From: Notolepis coatsorum
Lineage: Eukaryota; Chordata; Actinopteri; Aulopiformes; Paralepididae
DNA length: 64,000 nucleotides
Assembly (NCBI GenBank): GCA_963971535.1
Contig: OZ020589.1
Coordinates: 97,352,121 to 97,416,120, forward strand
Direction of reading: 5' to 3'
In this document: in pieces, positions 1-12,091 of the stretch
Layout of the letters: each line of letters starts with the position of its first letter
How positions within the stretch are numbered: the stretch's first letter is position 1
Notes under the pieces: generated by a model
Seen by the model: the letters and a program-made list of their open reading frames with translations, nothing else
Database searches by the model: none
Told to the model about the DNA's origin: nothing
Translations under genes and position numbers: made by a program

Positions 1-575
1 AACCTGTAGATATCTGAAGTGGTCCCTGTTTTCTAGTCCAAATTTCTCCTTTAATTTTTGTAGTGTCTGCATTTCTCCCTTCTCTATCATTTTGCATATT
101 GCTGTTGCCCCCCCCTCTCCCACCTTCTGAATCCATGGTCTAACCTCCCTGGTTTGAATCTCTTGTCATGTGCTACCCATCTCAGGACCCCTGACTGCTT
201 CTCCAATTTGTGTGTTTTTACTACTCTGTTCCATATGGTCAAGGTGTATTTGGTGATTGGATCTAATAGTCCCTCTTTTTCTTTAAATAGTTCCCTATCC
301 CCCACCAGAGCTTGTACCTTGTATCCCTCCCCTTCTTTTTCAATGTCTTTCCATCTTGCCTCATATCTGTCGTTACACCAGCACGTCACTGCTCTCAGTT
401 GTGCTGCATAGTAATAATCTTGTAGGCTGGGTACTGCCATCCCTCCCTCTTCCTTTGGTAGTTGTAGTGTTTTATATCTGACCCGTGGTCTTCTCCCCGT
501 CCATATGAACCTCGATATCAGTCTGTCCCACTCCCTGAATTGATTCTGTGGTATTTGTATCGGTAGAAGAAGTGA
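1..575 (-). pseudogene. L1/Tx1-type LINE ORF2 C-terminal fragment
   Basis: The minus strand reads as the C-terminal part of an L1-type ORF2, downstream of the reverse transcriptase core. Visible are the segments FREWDRLISRFIWTGRRPR and KTLQLPKEEGG, typical of L1 elements of fish. The frame breaks at a G8 run near 113; beyond it a second frame continues with KLKEKFGLENRDHFRYLQ to the window edge. The fragment is therefore partial at the window start and frameshifted. It abuts an L2-type fragment near 575. It is a dead 5'-truncated copy with no catalytic motif in view. Confidence 0.75.
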
Positions 576-2101
576 GTCTTTAGTCGACGGCGAAAGATTG
601 GACGGGATTCGGCTGTCCTAACTGGGATGGGTAGTTAATTCCACCATTGTGGGGCAAGGACTGAGAATAGGCGGCTTCTCTTTGATGACCCTCCGGGAGC
701 TTGGATAGGAGTAGGTCTGAGGCGGCCAGAAGATGCAGAGCGTAGGGGTCTTGAGGGTGTGTAGTTAGAGACCATTGACCGGAGGTAGGCGGGAGCGGTT
801 CCCTTTGCCGCACGGTATGCTAGGTCGAGGGCCTTGAAGCGGATACGTGCAGCAATGGGGAGCCAGTGCAGGTCCCTAAGAAGTGGGGTGACATGGGCCG
901 ACTTCGGTAGGTTTGAGATCAGGCGGGCCGCTGCGTTTTGAATGAGTTGAAGAGGCTTGGTGGCAGTGGCCGGGAGGCCAGCTAGCAGTGCGTTGCAGTA
1001 GTCGAGGCGGGAGATGACTGTTGATTGGACGAGGAGTTGGGTGGCTTCTTTTGTCAGGAAGGGGCGTATCCTTCTGACGTTGCTCAGGAGGAATCTGCAG
1101 GTTCTGGTTGTCGCTGTGATGTGAGCAGAGAAGTTCAACTGGTCGTCGAGGACAACACCAAGGTTCTTGGCGGTCGGGGACGCGGTCACAGCTGCATTCT
1201 CGACTGTGATGGAGAGGTCGGTCAGGGGGGAGGATTTGGCCGGCAGGTGGAGCAATTCTGTTTTGCTTAGGTTCAGTTTGAGGTGGTTGGTCGTCATCCA
1301 GGCGGAGATGTCGGACAGACAGGCCGAGATCCGCTCAGAGACGTGGATATCTGAGGGAGGGAAGGAGAGGAAGAGTTGAGTATCATCGGCATAACAATGA
1401 TATGAGAAGCCATGAGACGTGATAATGTTACCCAGTGATTTAGTGTAGAGGGAGAAGAGAAGGGGTCCTAGGACCGAGCCCTGGGGGACACCCGTCCGGA
1501 GGGGGCGGGTGGCCGACAGAGTCCCTCTCCATGACACTTGGTAGGAGCGGTCGTTGAGGTATGATGTCAGCCATGTCAGCGCAGATCCAGCCACTCCCAT
1601 TCCTGCGAGGGCCGCGAGGAGGATCTGATGGTTGACTGTGTGGAAGGCTGCAGATAGATCTAGGAGAATCAGGACAGAGGAGAGGCCTTTCGCTTTTGCT
1701 AAGTGAAGTGCCTCTGTGACCGCAATGAGGGCCGTTTCTGTGGAGTGGCCAGTCCGGAAGCCAGACTGATTGGGGTCTAGGAGGTCATTCTGTAAGAGAT
1801 AAGCAGTAAGTTGGTTGGATACAGCACGTTCAAGTGTTTTAGAAAGAAAGGAGAGAAGAGAGACATGACGATAGTTGGCTATGACGGTGGGGTTCAGGGT
1901 TGGTTTTTTTATGAGGGGCGTGACTCTGGCTTGTTTTAGGGAGGTGGGGACCACCCCCGAGTTGAGTGAGGAGTTGATGGTTGCAGTTAGGAATGGGAGG
2001 ATGTCCGGTGCTATGGTCTGGAGGAGTGGGGAGGGTAGCTGGTCCAGCTCGCATGTAGTCGGACGGTTCGACGTTACCAGTGTCTTCTTTAAACAAGTCA
2101 A
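576..2101 (-). pseudogene. L2-type LINE reverse transcriptase, 5'-truncated
   Basis: A long minus-strand reading frame of about 490 codons (2101 down to 635) encodes a non-LTR reverse transcriptase of the L2/CR1 group. Motifs seen in order: RVTPLIKKP, SGFRTGHSTETAL, LLDLSAAFHTVNH (motif A, where the usual second D is H), GVPQGSVLGPLLFSLY, and YADD as the catalytic pair of motif C. These are followed by the L2-like thumb and C-terminus (LHWLPIAARI, PLRSASSGRL). The endonuclease domain is absent. The frame shifts at about 635, after APQWWN, and continues as PIFRRRLKTHFF to about 575. It is an inactive copy that keeps a readable RT core. Confidence 0.85.
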
Positions 2102-3059
2102 GAAGAAACATCACAATAAGTCAAGAACAAAACAAGAACACCATAAGGTCCAACAAATTTTAAATAAATGCAAAATAAATGAATGCAACACTCCCAGACA
2201 TACCCCATGCGAAGGTAAGGAAAAACTCACTAAAACCTAGCAATAGGAAAAAATGCACCACAGGCAATGTGGAGGAGAGAAACCTTAGAAGGGCCATTCA
2301 AGGGGGGATCTCCCTTCTTAGATGTCGGTGATAGTAGTGTTGCAGACGGACAGTTGGTAAGCATGCACTCATGTGTGTAGTGAAACACAGATGAGTGCAT
2401 GCAATAGCAACTGCATTTTAAAAGATTTAAGATGGAGCTGATAGCGATAGCAACTGAACATTTTGAAAGATTAAAGATAGAGCTGATAGCAGATCTATTT
2501 GAGGCACAGGGGCGGCGCAAAGAGGGTCGCGTCCTCCCCGTCTTAATCACGGGACGTTCAACACTCCGGTCATCACTCTGAGACAGCCGGAGACAGGGGG
2601 CGGCGCAGAGAGGGTTGCAACCTCCCCGTCATCATCGCGGGACGTCCAGCACTCCGGTCATCACTACGAGACAGCCGGAGACAGGGAGACAGGAGGGCAC
2701 GCAGAGAGGGTCGCAACCTCCCCGTCTTCATCACGGGACGTCCGACACTCAGGTCATCACTCCGGGACAGCCACTCACAGGCAGACAGGGAGACGGGACA
2801 GGCGTTAGACAGCTTGAGTGATTGTGATGGGCGGACATAGCAATAGATACAAGTGGTAAGCATATATGTGAATAGAATAGATATATGAAGTAAGCATATT
2901 ATGTGAATAGAATAGAAGTACTTAACCCAGCAATGAAACCACGTTGACAGACCACGGACAGAAGATGGTAAGAAGCTGATCCATGGCCTCGGTGGTGCAC
3001 GTAGAACAGTCGCTGCAATCTTGGCCAAGACCCCGAGACATCCACCACCTTGGTCAGCA
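2102..3059. repeat. Non-coding stretch with a ~93-bp tandem repeat
   Basis: No gene is supported here. Between about 2510 and 2790 three degenerate copies of a roughly 93-bp unit follow each other; shared words include AGAGGGTCGC, CCTCCCCGTC, ACGGGACGT and GGTCATCACT. Upstream (2390-2510) a second short duplication shares GAGCTGATAGC. The long minus-strand reading frame across this repeat follows from the repeat and has no protein features. Confidence 0.6.
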
Positions 3060-3104
3060 CTACGAGTAGTACTTAGTGTGTGTATAGTAGATAGTAGTAC
3101 TCAG
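3060..3104. repeat. Minisatellite, left remnant
   Basis: A short run of the unit (AGTACTCAGTGTGTATAGT-like) ends exactly at the TSD of the large hAT-type element starting at 3105. The same minisatellite resumes at 13920, so the two parts were one array before the insertion. Confidence 0.75.
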
Positions 3105-4338
3105 CAGAGGTGGGACCAAGTCATTGTTTTGCAAGTCAGTCAGTCTCAAGTCTTGGTACTCAAGTCCCAAGTCAAGACAGCCAAGTCCCAAGACTGACAA
3201 GTCCCAAGTCAAGTCCCAAGTCCTAACCTTTGAGGTTTGAGTCCTAAACAAGTCAGAATGCACGCTTAACCAAATGTAATACCAGAGTAATAATATATTA
3301 CATTTACACAATGTAATGCATGAATGGTTTAAATGTTTTTTATGTATTACTTTCCAAATAAACCTCCAATAATTCCATGGAAATACATACCCATGAGAAA
3401 GGCACATCAATATGACAACAAAAACAAACCGGCTGGCCTGCTCTAGACACACAAGTTATTCCTGTCATATAGGCTAATTACAATAATTTAGTCAAGGGTC
3501 TGTTAAAACAAGTGCGACTGAACTTAATAAAAAAAACAAGTAGTGCAAACAAAGAAGCCGCATTTTATCTTATTTTCCAGGGATTTATTTTCTTATTTTC
3601 CAGGGATTTTCCAAGGAGCAAAGCCCTATTCGTTACCTGATGGTAAGTACCTGTCTATCTGCCCTGATTGCATTCATTGGCACCTGGTGTGTCTAGTTAG
3701 GTTGGCTTTATATGCTCTTCCTGGTTACTATTGAGACTGTCAGTCGATCACTGAACCTTGTCGTGAGTAGTACCATACCTTCTTAACCTCTTCCACCCGG
3801 AGCCTATTTTCTGAAAATCTGCCTAAAATACATGGAATATTGCTCCACTTCTACAAGGACAATTTGCATATTCTTGGTATCTAGGGACATCTATGGACCT
3901 CAGTGAATGTATTCCCAGTGTCAGAAATATTGTTGCCAAAGTTCAATTTGGATTTAGTATCACCAGGCGTGCATAAGAACATATAATAAAATCTACTGTA
4001 ATCTACTGTACTTTTTATTTGAACCACAGTGCAACCTGTTAGGATTGGGGGTGGTGAGGGAAGGAGAGTAGAACCTAATATTGCAGGACAATGATGACGA
4101 GAGAGTGGAGGCAGAGACGAAAGAGTAGTAAATAATGAAATGTATTTGCAGAGCAAGCCGGTAAACAAAGGCACGTTACAAAAGAACATAACAGGTGCAG
4201 CCGAGCTGGCACTGAGGAAAAACGAACTGTGAACACGAAAATAAAAGGCAACAAAACAGAATACTATCGAACACTTACTTAGACAAGAACACAACTACAG
4301 GGAAAGGACGACGTGGACAGGAAAAAGGTAACCGGAGG

Positions 4339-6037
4339 TGTAACTGAGGGGTTACAAAACCCTGACTGTATTAAAGATTGTGATAGATTAAACCACTACT
4401 ACATATTATTATTATTACTTGCCAGACTGTACAGTTAAATATGGCAGACACTCAGAATAGACGGCACGGTGACAAGGAGATATCATTTATAGTATTTATT
4501 ATTATGCAGCCAATATACAAATGGGAATGACTTGGTCGCTCTTTTATGGCGAATAATATGAGAAAGTCAGCGAGTAGCAAAGTCAGTGGGAATGAATAAT
4601 TCCTAAGCTGGGTATACTAGACCAAACGCCGCCTGGCGTGGGATGGCAATATAGGGGGGCAAACGAGGGTACCGCTGGAGACAGGTGATATCCTCCCAGA
4701 GTTGTAAGCTCCAGGGGAAGGAAGAAGGTACGGATACTCAGGCTGTTCACTTGAAGAAAAGGGGTTCTCATACGGATCCGGTCCTTATAATCCAAGTGCT
4801 CAGTAGCAATGATGATAGCCAGCCAGCTTCGTCCTCGAAGCTAGCCCAAGGTAAGATCTTCAAGGTAGTTAAATCCAAACGACAGTGGGTATTAACGATG
4901 CTCTTCTCCACAGTAGTACGTTCCACAATCACTATAATCCAACCAATAATGGTTCTACAATATCGCCGCGGTAGGTTCCAATGTGCACATGTCCAATAGT
5001 TCTGCTACTAGGCCCTCCTCGTGTGCTGGCACTAATTACTAAGTCCACACACACTTGCTAAGGTTCACACTAGTTACTAAACGAACGAACTGCTTGTTAA
5101 TGCTGCACACCGAACGAACTGCTGTAATACGATTCACACTAAATGACGACTCTTTACTTCACATTAAGTTAGGTCGAACTTGACTCTACTATACGCTAGG
5201 TGCAGCTACTGCTGTTGCATTACTCCGGACGAACTTCACGTTACTTCACACACGAACGCCGAACTCCGAACTGCCACTGTTCGCGCCTTCCACGATATAT
5301 ATACTTAGAGGGCTTTCTAGTGCCCAGCCTCAGCTCTTGTCTGGAATCAATGCGCTGGCACCAGGCATGTCCCAACTTGTCCAGACTCGCCTTTGAACCT
5401 GTCTCAGGGGCGCGGTCCTTGGCGCCGCGAACGTCAAGGGCATTATCCAATGAGGAAAGCGAATAATGCTATGATTCAAACGGAGGCTTAAAGGGATATA
5501 GCTTATATATATAAATAATAGGGATGCTCGATATTGGCTTTTTTACCGATACCGATATTCCGATATTGTCCAACTCTTAATTTCGATACCGATACCGATA
5601 CCGATATCAACCGATACCGATATATGCAGGGTTTCCCCCCAAATAAAATGAATAATTTCAGGTAATTAATAATTTCACTGGATGCATTCAAAAGGCTTTC
5701 TAAATGTAAGCATTATCTGTGCAAAATATGATAATTAAAAAAGTAAAAATTAACATTACATATCTCTTGTTGTTGAATTAAACCAACATGCATACTTTTG
5801 ACAATAAATAAAATAAGAATTGGTTCTTACTTGCTTGCCTGGGTAAATAAAGGTTAAATAAATGTAAAAAAAAAAAAATTCCCCCGATACCGATATTTTC
5901 CGATATCACATTTTACTGCCGATATCGGCCGATAATATCGGTCGGCCGATAATATCGGACATCCCTAATAAATAATATACAAGTTATATAAAACAATAAA
6001 ACGTAGATTCTCAGTGTTAATCTGGCCCTTCACAACA
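4339..6037 (+). mobile_element. Solo LTR, copy 1 (interrupted)
   Basis: The unit starts TGTAACTGAGGGG and ends CCCTTCACAACA, flanked by the 5-bp direct repeat GGAGG (4334-4338 and 6038-6042). TG...CA ends and a 5-bp TSD fit an LTR of a Gypsy- or BEL-like retrotransposon; strand is given by the terminal words and is otherwise uncertain. Without the hAT insertion F the LTR is about 1.24 kb. No internal region or second LTR is present, so it is a solo LTR. A related, diverged LTR lies at 10916-12091. Confidence 0.75.
5519..5967. mobile_element. Non-autonomous hAT element F
   Basis: TIRs TAGGGATGCTCGATAT / ATATCGGACATCCCTA match at 14 of 16 positions and are flanked by the 8-bp TSD ATAAATAA (5511-5518, 5968-5975). 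Subterminal regions are full of CGATACCGATA words. It is 449 bp with no coding capacity and is inserted into the solo LTR at 4339-6037. The ends resemble element A at 41794. Confidence 0.9.
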
Positions 6038-6218
6038 GGAGGTATGACGCCACAAGGAAGTGAAGACAGACCCACAAGACTAATTCTAATTGGTAACAGC
6101 TGGCCAGCCAGTCCAAAACACAAAATCAACCAAACTAGACACAAAAGCATTATTACAATAACCCAACCAGACAGGAGGACAACATCACACAAGGGAAGGG
6201 AAAGCCAACAACAACACG

Positions 6219-7511
6219 CAGGGGCGGACCTAGCACCCCCCCCCCCCCCCCAAAAAAAATATTTTTACTTTTTTATTTTTTTTTAATATATTTCTTTTTG
6301 CTCTGCGCAGTTTTGGCAGACCCCTCTATATACCTACAACCATTATTTTTACATAAAAAGAATTCTAACATAAGGGAAAATGAGCCAAAAATCTAAAACG
6401 GTCGGTCGGTCTGAGCCCCCCCCCCCCCCCAAATCAAAACATCGCCGCGCTACCAACCAGTTAACCCTTTTCACTGCGACAATACACCGAAGGTTAACCC
6501 TTTCACGACCGTCGGTTGTGTGATAGTAAAGGGTTAACCCTCCGTCGTGTGGCAGTGAAAGGGTTAACAGTTATACAGTAAAGTACTGCACCTATAATTT
6601 TTACAAGCAAGAACAAGAGCTAAGAATAAATGTAAAATGCACACTAAAGAATTAAAACAAATAAACAACTTAGCTAACACATAATAATAATAACAAACAA
6701 TAAAATAACGTGCAAATTTGCTTTAAAAGAAAATTATGTATTGTAAAATATGTTACACATATATAATCAAAATATAATATGCTAAATAAACAAACAAATA
6801 AATAAAAATTACAAATTCACTTTGTCTAAAGAACTATTTACATTCCACTCCCTATCATCACACTTCAAGGTTAGCCTGTAGCTCCTACTGGTTTCCATTT
6901 ACAGTGCAATCCTTCTGGCCTTCCTCGCTGCAAAGTCATCAATCACATCAAATTGTCCAACTCCTGAGCCAGCTCCTTCCCATCCAAATCAGATTGCGCT
7001 CCATGGTTTAAGGTGTGTACAAGTGCCTCTGCTTGCTTCATCAGCTCTTGGTGTGGCAGGTCTTGGAAGTTGTACAAAATTGCATACCTTTCACCTTGGC
7101 ACGTTTCTCGCCTTCTTCTTTTCTTCTCTTTTTAAACTGGATGGCCAGATGGCTTTTGCCTCTTCATAGTTCTCTAACGTTAGTCTTTCTTTCCTCAACG
7201 CTCAATTCTATAAACACTTGACCGATACCCATCAATGCACAGCGCTCTAGCATGTTCTGACTGTGAACACCTAAAGCTGAGGCTCAGACCGACCGACGGT
7301 TTTAGATTTTTGGCTCATTTTCCCTTATGTTAGAATTTTTTATGTAAAAATATGGTTGCAGATCTAGAGGGGGCGCCAAAACTGCACAGAGAAAAAAAAA
7401 TTATTTAAAATTAAAAAAAAAAAATTAAAAGATTTTAATTTTTTTTGGCGCCCCCCTCTGGGTGGCGCTCTAGGCGACCGCCTATATCGCCTGTAGGAAG
7501 GTCCGCCCCTG
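6219..7511. mobile_element. Non-autonomous hAT element T
   Basis: TIRs CAGGGGCGGACCT / AGGTCCGCCCCTG are perfect over 13 bp and are flanked by the 8-bp TSD ACAACACG (6211-6218, 7512-7519). The inverted similarity continues well inside: a block around 6300-6420 (AACATAAGGGAAAATGAGC, ACGGTCGGTCGGTC) reappears inverted at 7270-7370. No transposase reading frame is seen. Confidence 0.88.
6455..6570. repeat. GGGTTAACCCT inverted-repeat module
   Basis: The word TTAACCCTTT(T)CAC and its complement occur four times in alternating orientation, separated by GACCGTCGGTTGTGTGA-like spacers. A fragment of the same module (TCACACAATCGACGGTCG, then AAGGGTTAACG) occurs at about 57612-57641, so it is a dispersed unit. 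Function unknown. Confidence 0.6.
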
Positions 7512-8796
7512 ACAACACGCATAATGAAATCACATTAATCATACTAATCATATTTGTCAACACAGGTATAATGATAGCCTGCACCATTTGATGGTGCCCA
7601 CTAGAAGGAGGCATGAGATCATTGTTTCTCTTGTCCTCACAACCCCAGCCCGGACGTGTGTACCACTTCCGCAACGGATTTGATTTCCGGGGTTGGCCTG
7701 ATTGGCCACTAAGCCCACGTGACCCTACGCTGGCCCGCCCCCCTTGCCCCGCTTACGCCTGAGAGTCACACACCAGCTAGCGGCAGCCAGAGAGCCTTGC
7801 TACTACTAGCCGAGTGATGAATGAAGCTCTATCTGTTTCACCTAACAGCACTATTGCTCCGTGATCATAGCCATCCATCTCTAAAGCTAACCACTATTTG
7901 TAAAAGCCACAACCACGTTACCATATGTAATAATGTAAATCATTGTGTACACCGTTAGAAGCTAACGCAGCTTAGCCTGGTAGCTATTGTTGTGCTAACA
8001 ACATCCGATGTAGAAGGCATAGACGCAGGTCGCTTGTTGGCTGGCATGAGTGCCCGATTTGGGGTGGTTCTCTCCTCTTTGTGTGCCTTTGTCCTTGCGG
8101 GTGTTCTGCCGGGGGAGCTTGTGGACGCGACAATAGTGGTGGTTGTAGGGTGTTTGAGCTTGTAGCCTAGTTAGCTCGCAGCTATCGTTAGCTTCTAACG
8201 CAACGGTGTATACACAATATGTGCAACGACACAATGATCAAACACCTTATAAATACTATTGTCATGTCCATAAGTTCCCTGGCAGAATACTTGTGAGGAC
8301 AAGGGTATACAAGGAGAAGAGAACCATTTTAAATCGGGTATTCATGCTGGCTAACAAGCTGGGTAGCTATGAGCTAACTAGCGCTACAAGCTCAAACACC
8401 CTACAACCACCACTATTGTCGCGTCCACAAGCTCCCCCGGCAGAACACCCGCAAGGACAAAGGCACACAAAGAGGAGAGAACCACCCCAAATCGGGCACT
8501 CATGCCGGCCAACAAGCGACCTGCGTCTATGCCTTCTACATCGGATGTTGTTAGCACAACAATAGCTACCAGGCTAAGCTGCGTTAGCTTCTAACGGTGT
8601 ACACAATATGTACAACGACACAATGATTTACATTATTACCAGGGCCGCCTGGGAGAAATGCGAGGCCCTGTGCGAGATTTAAACGCGAGGCCCCCCCTAT
8701 AAATAATAGCGCTGCCCGAGGCTGGGCATGATACAGTCAACATATAGCAAGAGAGAGAGCGAGAGACAGCTCCCGTTCTACAGTCAATATACAGTG

Positions 8797-8800
<4 letters not shown>

Positions 8801-8892
<92 letters not shown>
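8801..8892. repeat. (GA)n microsatellite
   Basis: About 46 uninterrupted GA units. The long reading frames on both strands across it (RERERE and SLSLSL) follow from the repeat. Confidence 0.97.
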
Positions 8893-8895
<3 letters not shown>

Positions 8896-8897
8896 TG

Positions 8898-9035
8898 GAA
8901 AGAAATTGAAATGCTATTTGGCCCTAAACAGAGAGTACACAGTGGCAGAATACCTGAGCACTGTGACTGAAGATCCTTGACTAGGTACAGACTCAGCGAG
9001 CACAGCTTAGCCATCGAGAAAGGCCGCCATAGGCA
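8898..9035 (+). mobile_element. Fragment of the split LINE family, uninterrupted site
   Basis: The sequence reads as the LINE C-terminal region (LFGPKQRVHSGRIPEHCD in one frame; a frame change follows). It spans the point that, in the other copy, is broken by the 24-kb insertion at 24348: here GGATCCT/TGACTAGGTACAGACTC runs through without a gap. It therefore serves as the empty-site comparison. Confidence 0.7.
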
Positions 9036-10571
9036 GACTGTGTGTGTTAGAAAGAGAGAGAGAGAGAGAGCATGTGTGTTTGTGTGTTAGAGAGAGAGAG
9101 CATGTCTGTGTGTCGTGTGTGTTAGAGAGAGAGCATGTATGAGAGAGAGATAAGCAAAGATGAGCCCCTAAAGGATATTCACCTTTTAATGGAAGAACAA
9201 AACAGAAGAAAAAGATAACTTCACAAAGGCAACATGAATATACATAGATCCAAAAGGACAAAGATCAACACTTAAATCCAAAGAGAAGAGGGTCTATACC
9301 AGAGAAAACAAAGTAGCAAGGAGCCAATGGCCGACATCAGCTAAATAGGCTAACTGCAAATAGAGTAGCCAGGTACTGACACCAGGCCACACACAGCTTT
9401 GGCCAACGCTACCCAAGCTACACAAACGACCAAGACAATTCACACACAGCACATGTCGTATCTCCAAATGTTGTGAAGTAACATATGTTTTGCCTGGAAA
9501 AACAAAACATTCGGGAGGGGAAGGAAGGAAGAGTGGGGTAATGTCCAATGGACATCTTACCTGCACCAAGGAACGCAGGAAATAGTCAGACGCTAGTGAT
9601 GGGTCGGTCATGAGCGACTCGTTCATAAGAGCCGATTCATTGCCGTGAGCGTGAGTCGAATCGCTCATGTCTGGCAATGAGTCGGTTCACGCCCCCCCCC
9701 CCCCCGGCACACACACAGACACACACAATGAACTCAACAGACGCTACCTTACCTGTAACCCCTCCCCTCATTGAAACCAATTCTGCTGCCTGCAGAGCCT
9801 CAGAGCTGCCTGCAGAGCCAGGAACAAGTCAGACACATTCTACAAACGTGTCTAATGTGAAATATATAAGCATATAAGCAAAACTAGATTTTAGGTCTGT
9901 GATGAAAAAGGGCCTCGCGGGAAGGGGGATCTCGCAAAAAAAAAAAAATTTTGTGCGAGGCCCCCCTTCCCGCGAGGCCCTGTGCGACCGCACTTCTCGC
10001 ACACCCCCTGAGGCGGCCCTGATTATTACATATGGTAACGTGGTTGTGGCTTTTACAAATAGTGGTTAGCTTTAGAGATGGATGGCTATGATCACGGAGC
10101 AATAGTGCTGTTAGGTGAAACAGATAGAACTTCATTCATCACTCGGCTAGTAGTAGCAAGGCTCTCTGGCTGCCGCTAGCTGGTGTGTGACTCTCAGGCG
10201 TAAGCGGGGCAAGGGGGGCGGGCTAGCATAGGGTCACGTGGGCTTAGTGGCCAATCAGGCCAACCCCGGAAATCAAATCCGTTGCGGAAGTGGTACACGC
10301 AGCCCGGACTGGGTCTGGGATTGTTACAGCAACCGTTTTGAAACTAATTTCAGATCTAATTGTTGCTGCATGCTAACAATAGGGAAGAGAAACTAACTCT
10401 GTTTCAATATTTGTCAAAAACTTTACCTTTTGTGGTAGAATTATCCCAAATAATTTATTTAAAATTATTGAAATAATTCATACAGAACTCTTAACCTTGA
10501 ACCCCATAGAACTTTACAGGAAGTGTAGTTTTGAAAAATTCCAACGCAAATCCATAGCTCTGGATCTCCGC

Positions 10572-10720
10572 TACAAAATGGCCGCAATAAAACTACAATT
10601 CCCATGATTTAAGGTTTTACAAAATGGTCGCCTCTCGCGGATTATAGACATTTCGAAGAGGAAAATCTATCTAATACACACTTTAACCTATTCCTAAACT
10701 AACGTATTGATGATAATATA
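10572..10720. repeat. Dispersed repeat with ACTACAATTCCCA motif
   Basis: Words TACAAAATGGCCGCA, AAACTACA...CCCA, AAAATGG(T/A)CGCC and CACTTTAACCTATT are shared in order with 29379-29500, so the two are copies of one dispersed repeat. The ACTACAATTCCCATGA word (10592-10607) resembles the ZNF143/STAF binding motif; binding is inference only. Confidence 0.55.
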
Positions 10721-10915
10721 CATTCTAAATGCAGTTGTGACATGGTTATGATGTTTATACTTGAATACGTTTGAAATTTAAATCGCTATTTTTATAGAAC
10801 AGTCTGGAAAATATTAATTTATGACCAGATGTCATTTGCACAGGCGGAAGAGGTTAAAGCCTTATCACTCCTTGCCACAGAGGATAAGTTCATTCGCAAT
10901 TCTTATATTGATTAT

Positions 10916-12091
10916 TGTAACTGAGGGGTACAATTCCCTGACTGTATTAATCAAGTACTGATATCATTAAATCACTACCGTCTATGTACTCCTGGCCAAT
11001 ACTGTACATAAGTATGTTAGATTAGAACACTCCCACAATAACACGGTTTTCCACACAAAATACTCGTTTACAATATTTATTACATAAAAGGGATTATATT
11101 ACATGACTTAGTTAAGGATTATCTCTGGTACTCTGGGATGGGGGGTACTACCGGTTGTAAGCCAGCAGAGGGGGCCAAAGCTCTATGCAAGTCCAGGGTT
11201 CAAGGAGGCGATGTCACCCCCGTGTCAGCGGGGATAGGCAGCCTGGTCCCAGGTTGCGCGCCTTGCAGGTGAAGCCGTGGGGTCTCTGGTACGACAAAGA
11301 CGGGCTTGAGTGATGTCCCCACGGGCACGTGGATCCCACAGCAGTGGGTGTAGACGGTTTTCTGCTTCCAGCAGCTTGGTGAAGAATGAAGAATAATAAT
11401 CCTTGCCGGAAAAGTGGCACTGCGGGCGGGGTGTAAATCCCCCGTGGTGCTGCTGCTCCGGTGTAGATATCCTCCGGTGCGGTAGTGCACGGTTGACCTT
11501 GACGTTACTATACTATTAGCACGGGCAATAAGTGCTCTATGTAGACGCACAATCACTCACTCCACGTGGTCTTTGACTCGTAATGAAGGTTTACTAATAA
11601 ATAGCGAACGATACGACAAACAGACGTATTAGGATAACACGAGACTATCTTGGGGCAATGCGAGCCCTGCTATGCCCACGTTGCGTAGTGGGTGAGGCGT
11701 TGCTTGGATAACTGAACCAGACTGAACTGAAGGCGAACTGAAAGGGAACTGCAAGGGGAGTTCTACATTTCTTGCGCCCTATTTATATGTACCGTGGACA
11801 AATAGTGCCATTCTGCTTTCGGTAGCCGTATTAGTGGGCAGAAGCTGGGCATGTACAGACATATCTCGTCGGTACCTTTGAAGTCAGCTCGAGGGGGTAA
11901 GGCGCTGGCGCCTAGGGGATCGCTTCCAATAGGAGAACGAATATTATGGTCTGTCCTGCTACCAGGTAAAGGGATATTCCGTATATATTGTACAAGGAAT
12001 ATACAGGGGATATCAAACGATATACAAATATTATACATGGGATCTCAGGCATTAAATATATATATTCGGTTTAATCTGACCCTTTGTAACA
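10916..12091 (+). mobile_element. Solo LTR, copy 2
   Basis: Starts TGTAACTGAGGGG and ends CCCTTTGTAACA, with 5-bp TSD ATTAT at 10911-10915 and 12092-12096. Start, end and an internal GGCGC...CCAAT(G/A)(A/G)G block match the solo LTR at 4339-6037, though the two have diverged. It is 1176 bp with no internal retroviral region next to it. Confidence 0.78.

Larger units (their letters stand above)
8640..10021. mobile_element. hAT element H
   Basis: Perfect 11-bp TIRs CAGGGCCGCCT / AGGCGGCCCTG with the 8-bp TSD ATTATTAC (8632-8639, 10022-10029). The element interrupts the right arm of the surrounding palindrome. Inside are a (GA)n tract, a piece of a LINE (8898-9035), GAGAGA/TGTGTGT repeats (9040-9150) and a sequence with repeated AGCGACTCG-like words at 9595-9690. 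No transposase is visible. Confidence 0.88.
7655..10310. repeat. Long interrupted palindrome (foldback-like)
   Basis: The left arm (about 7655-8195) is repeated inverted as 8388-8639 plus 10022-10310; the right arm is split by hAT element H. Matching words include CCACTTCCGCAACGG, GCCTGAGAGTCACACACC and ACATCCGATGTAGAAGGC. The centre also holds a third, strongly C-to-T altered copy of a ~120-bp module at 8241-8359 (direct orientation), next to the intact copies at 8395-8517 (direct) and 8032-8154 (inverted). No reading frame of note. It could be a foldback transposon or a rearranged inverted duplication. Confidence 0.8.

Noticed and set aside
8728..9014. Arg-Glu-rich and Ser-Leu-rich frames, looking like RS-domain proteins
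   Set aside because: By-product of the (GA)n tract inside hAT element H; no flanking protein sequence.
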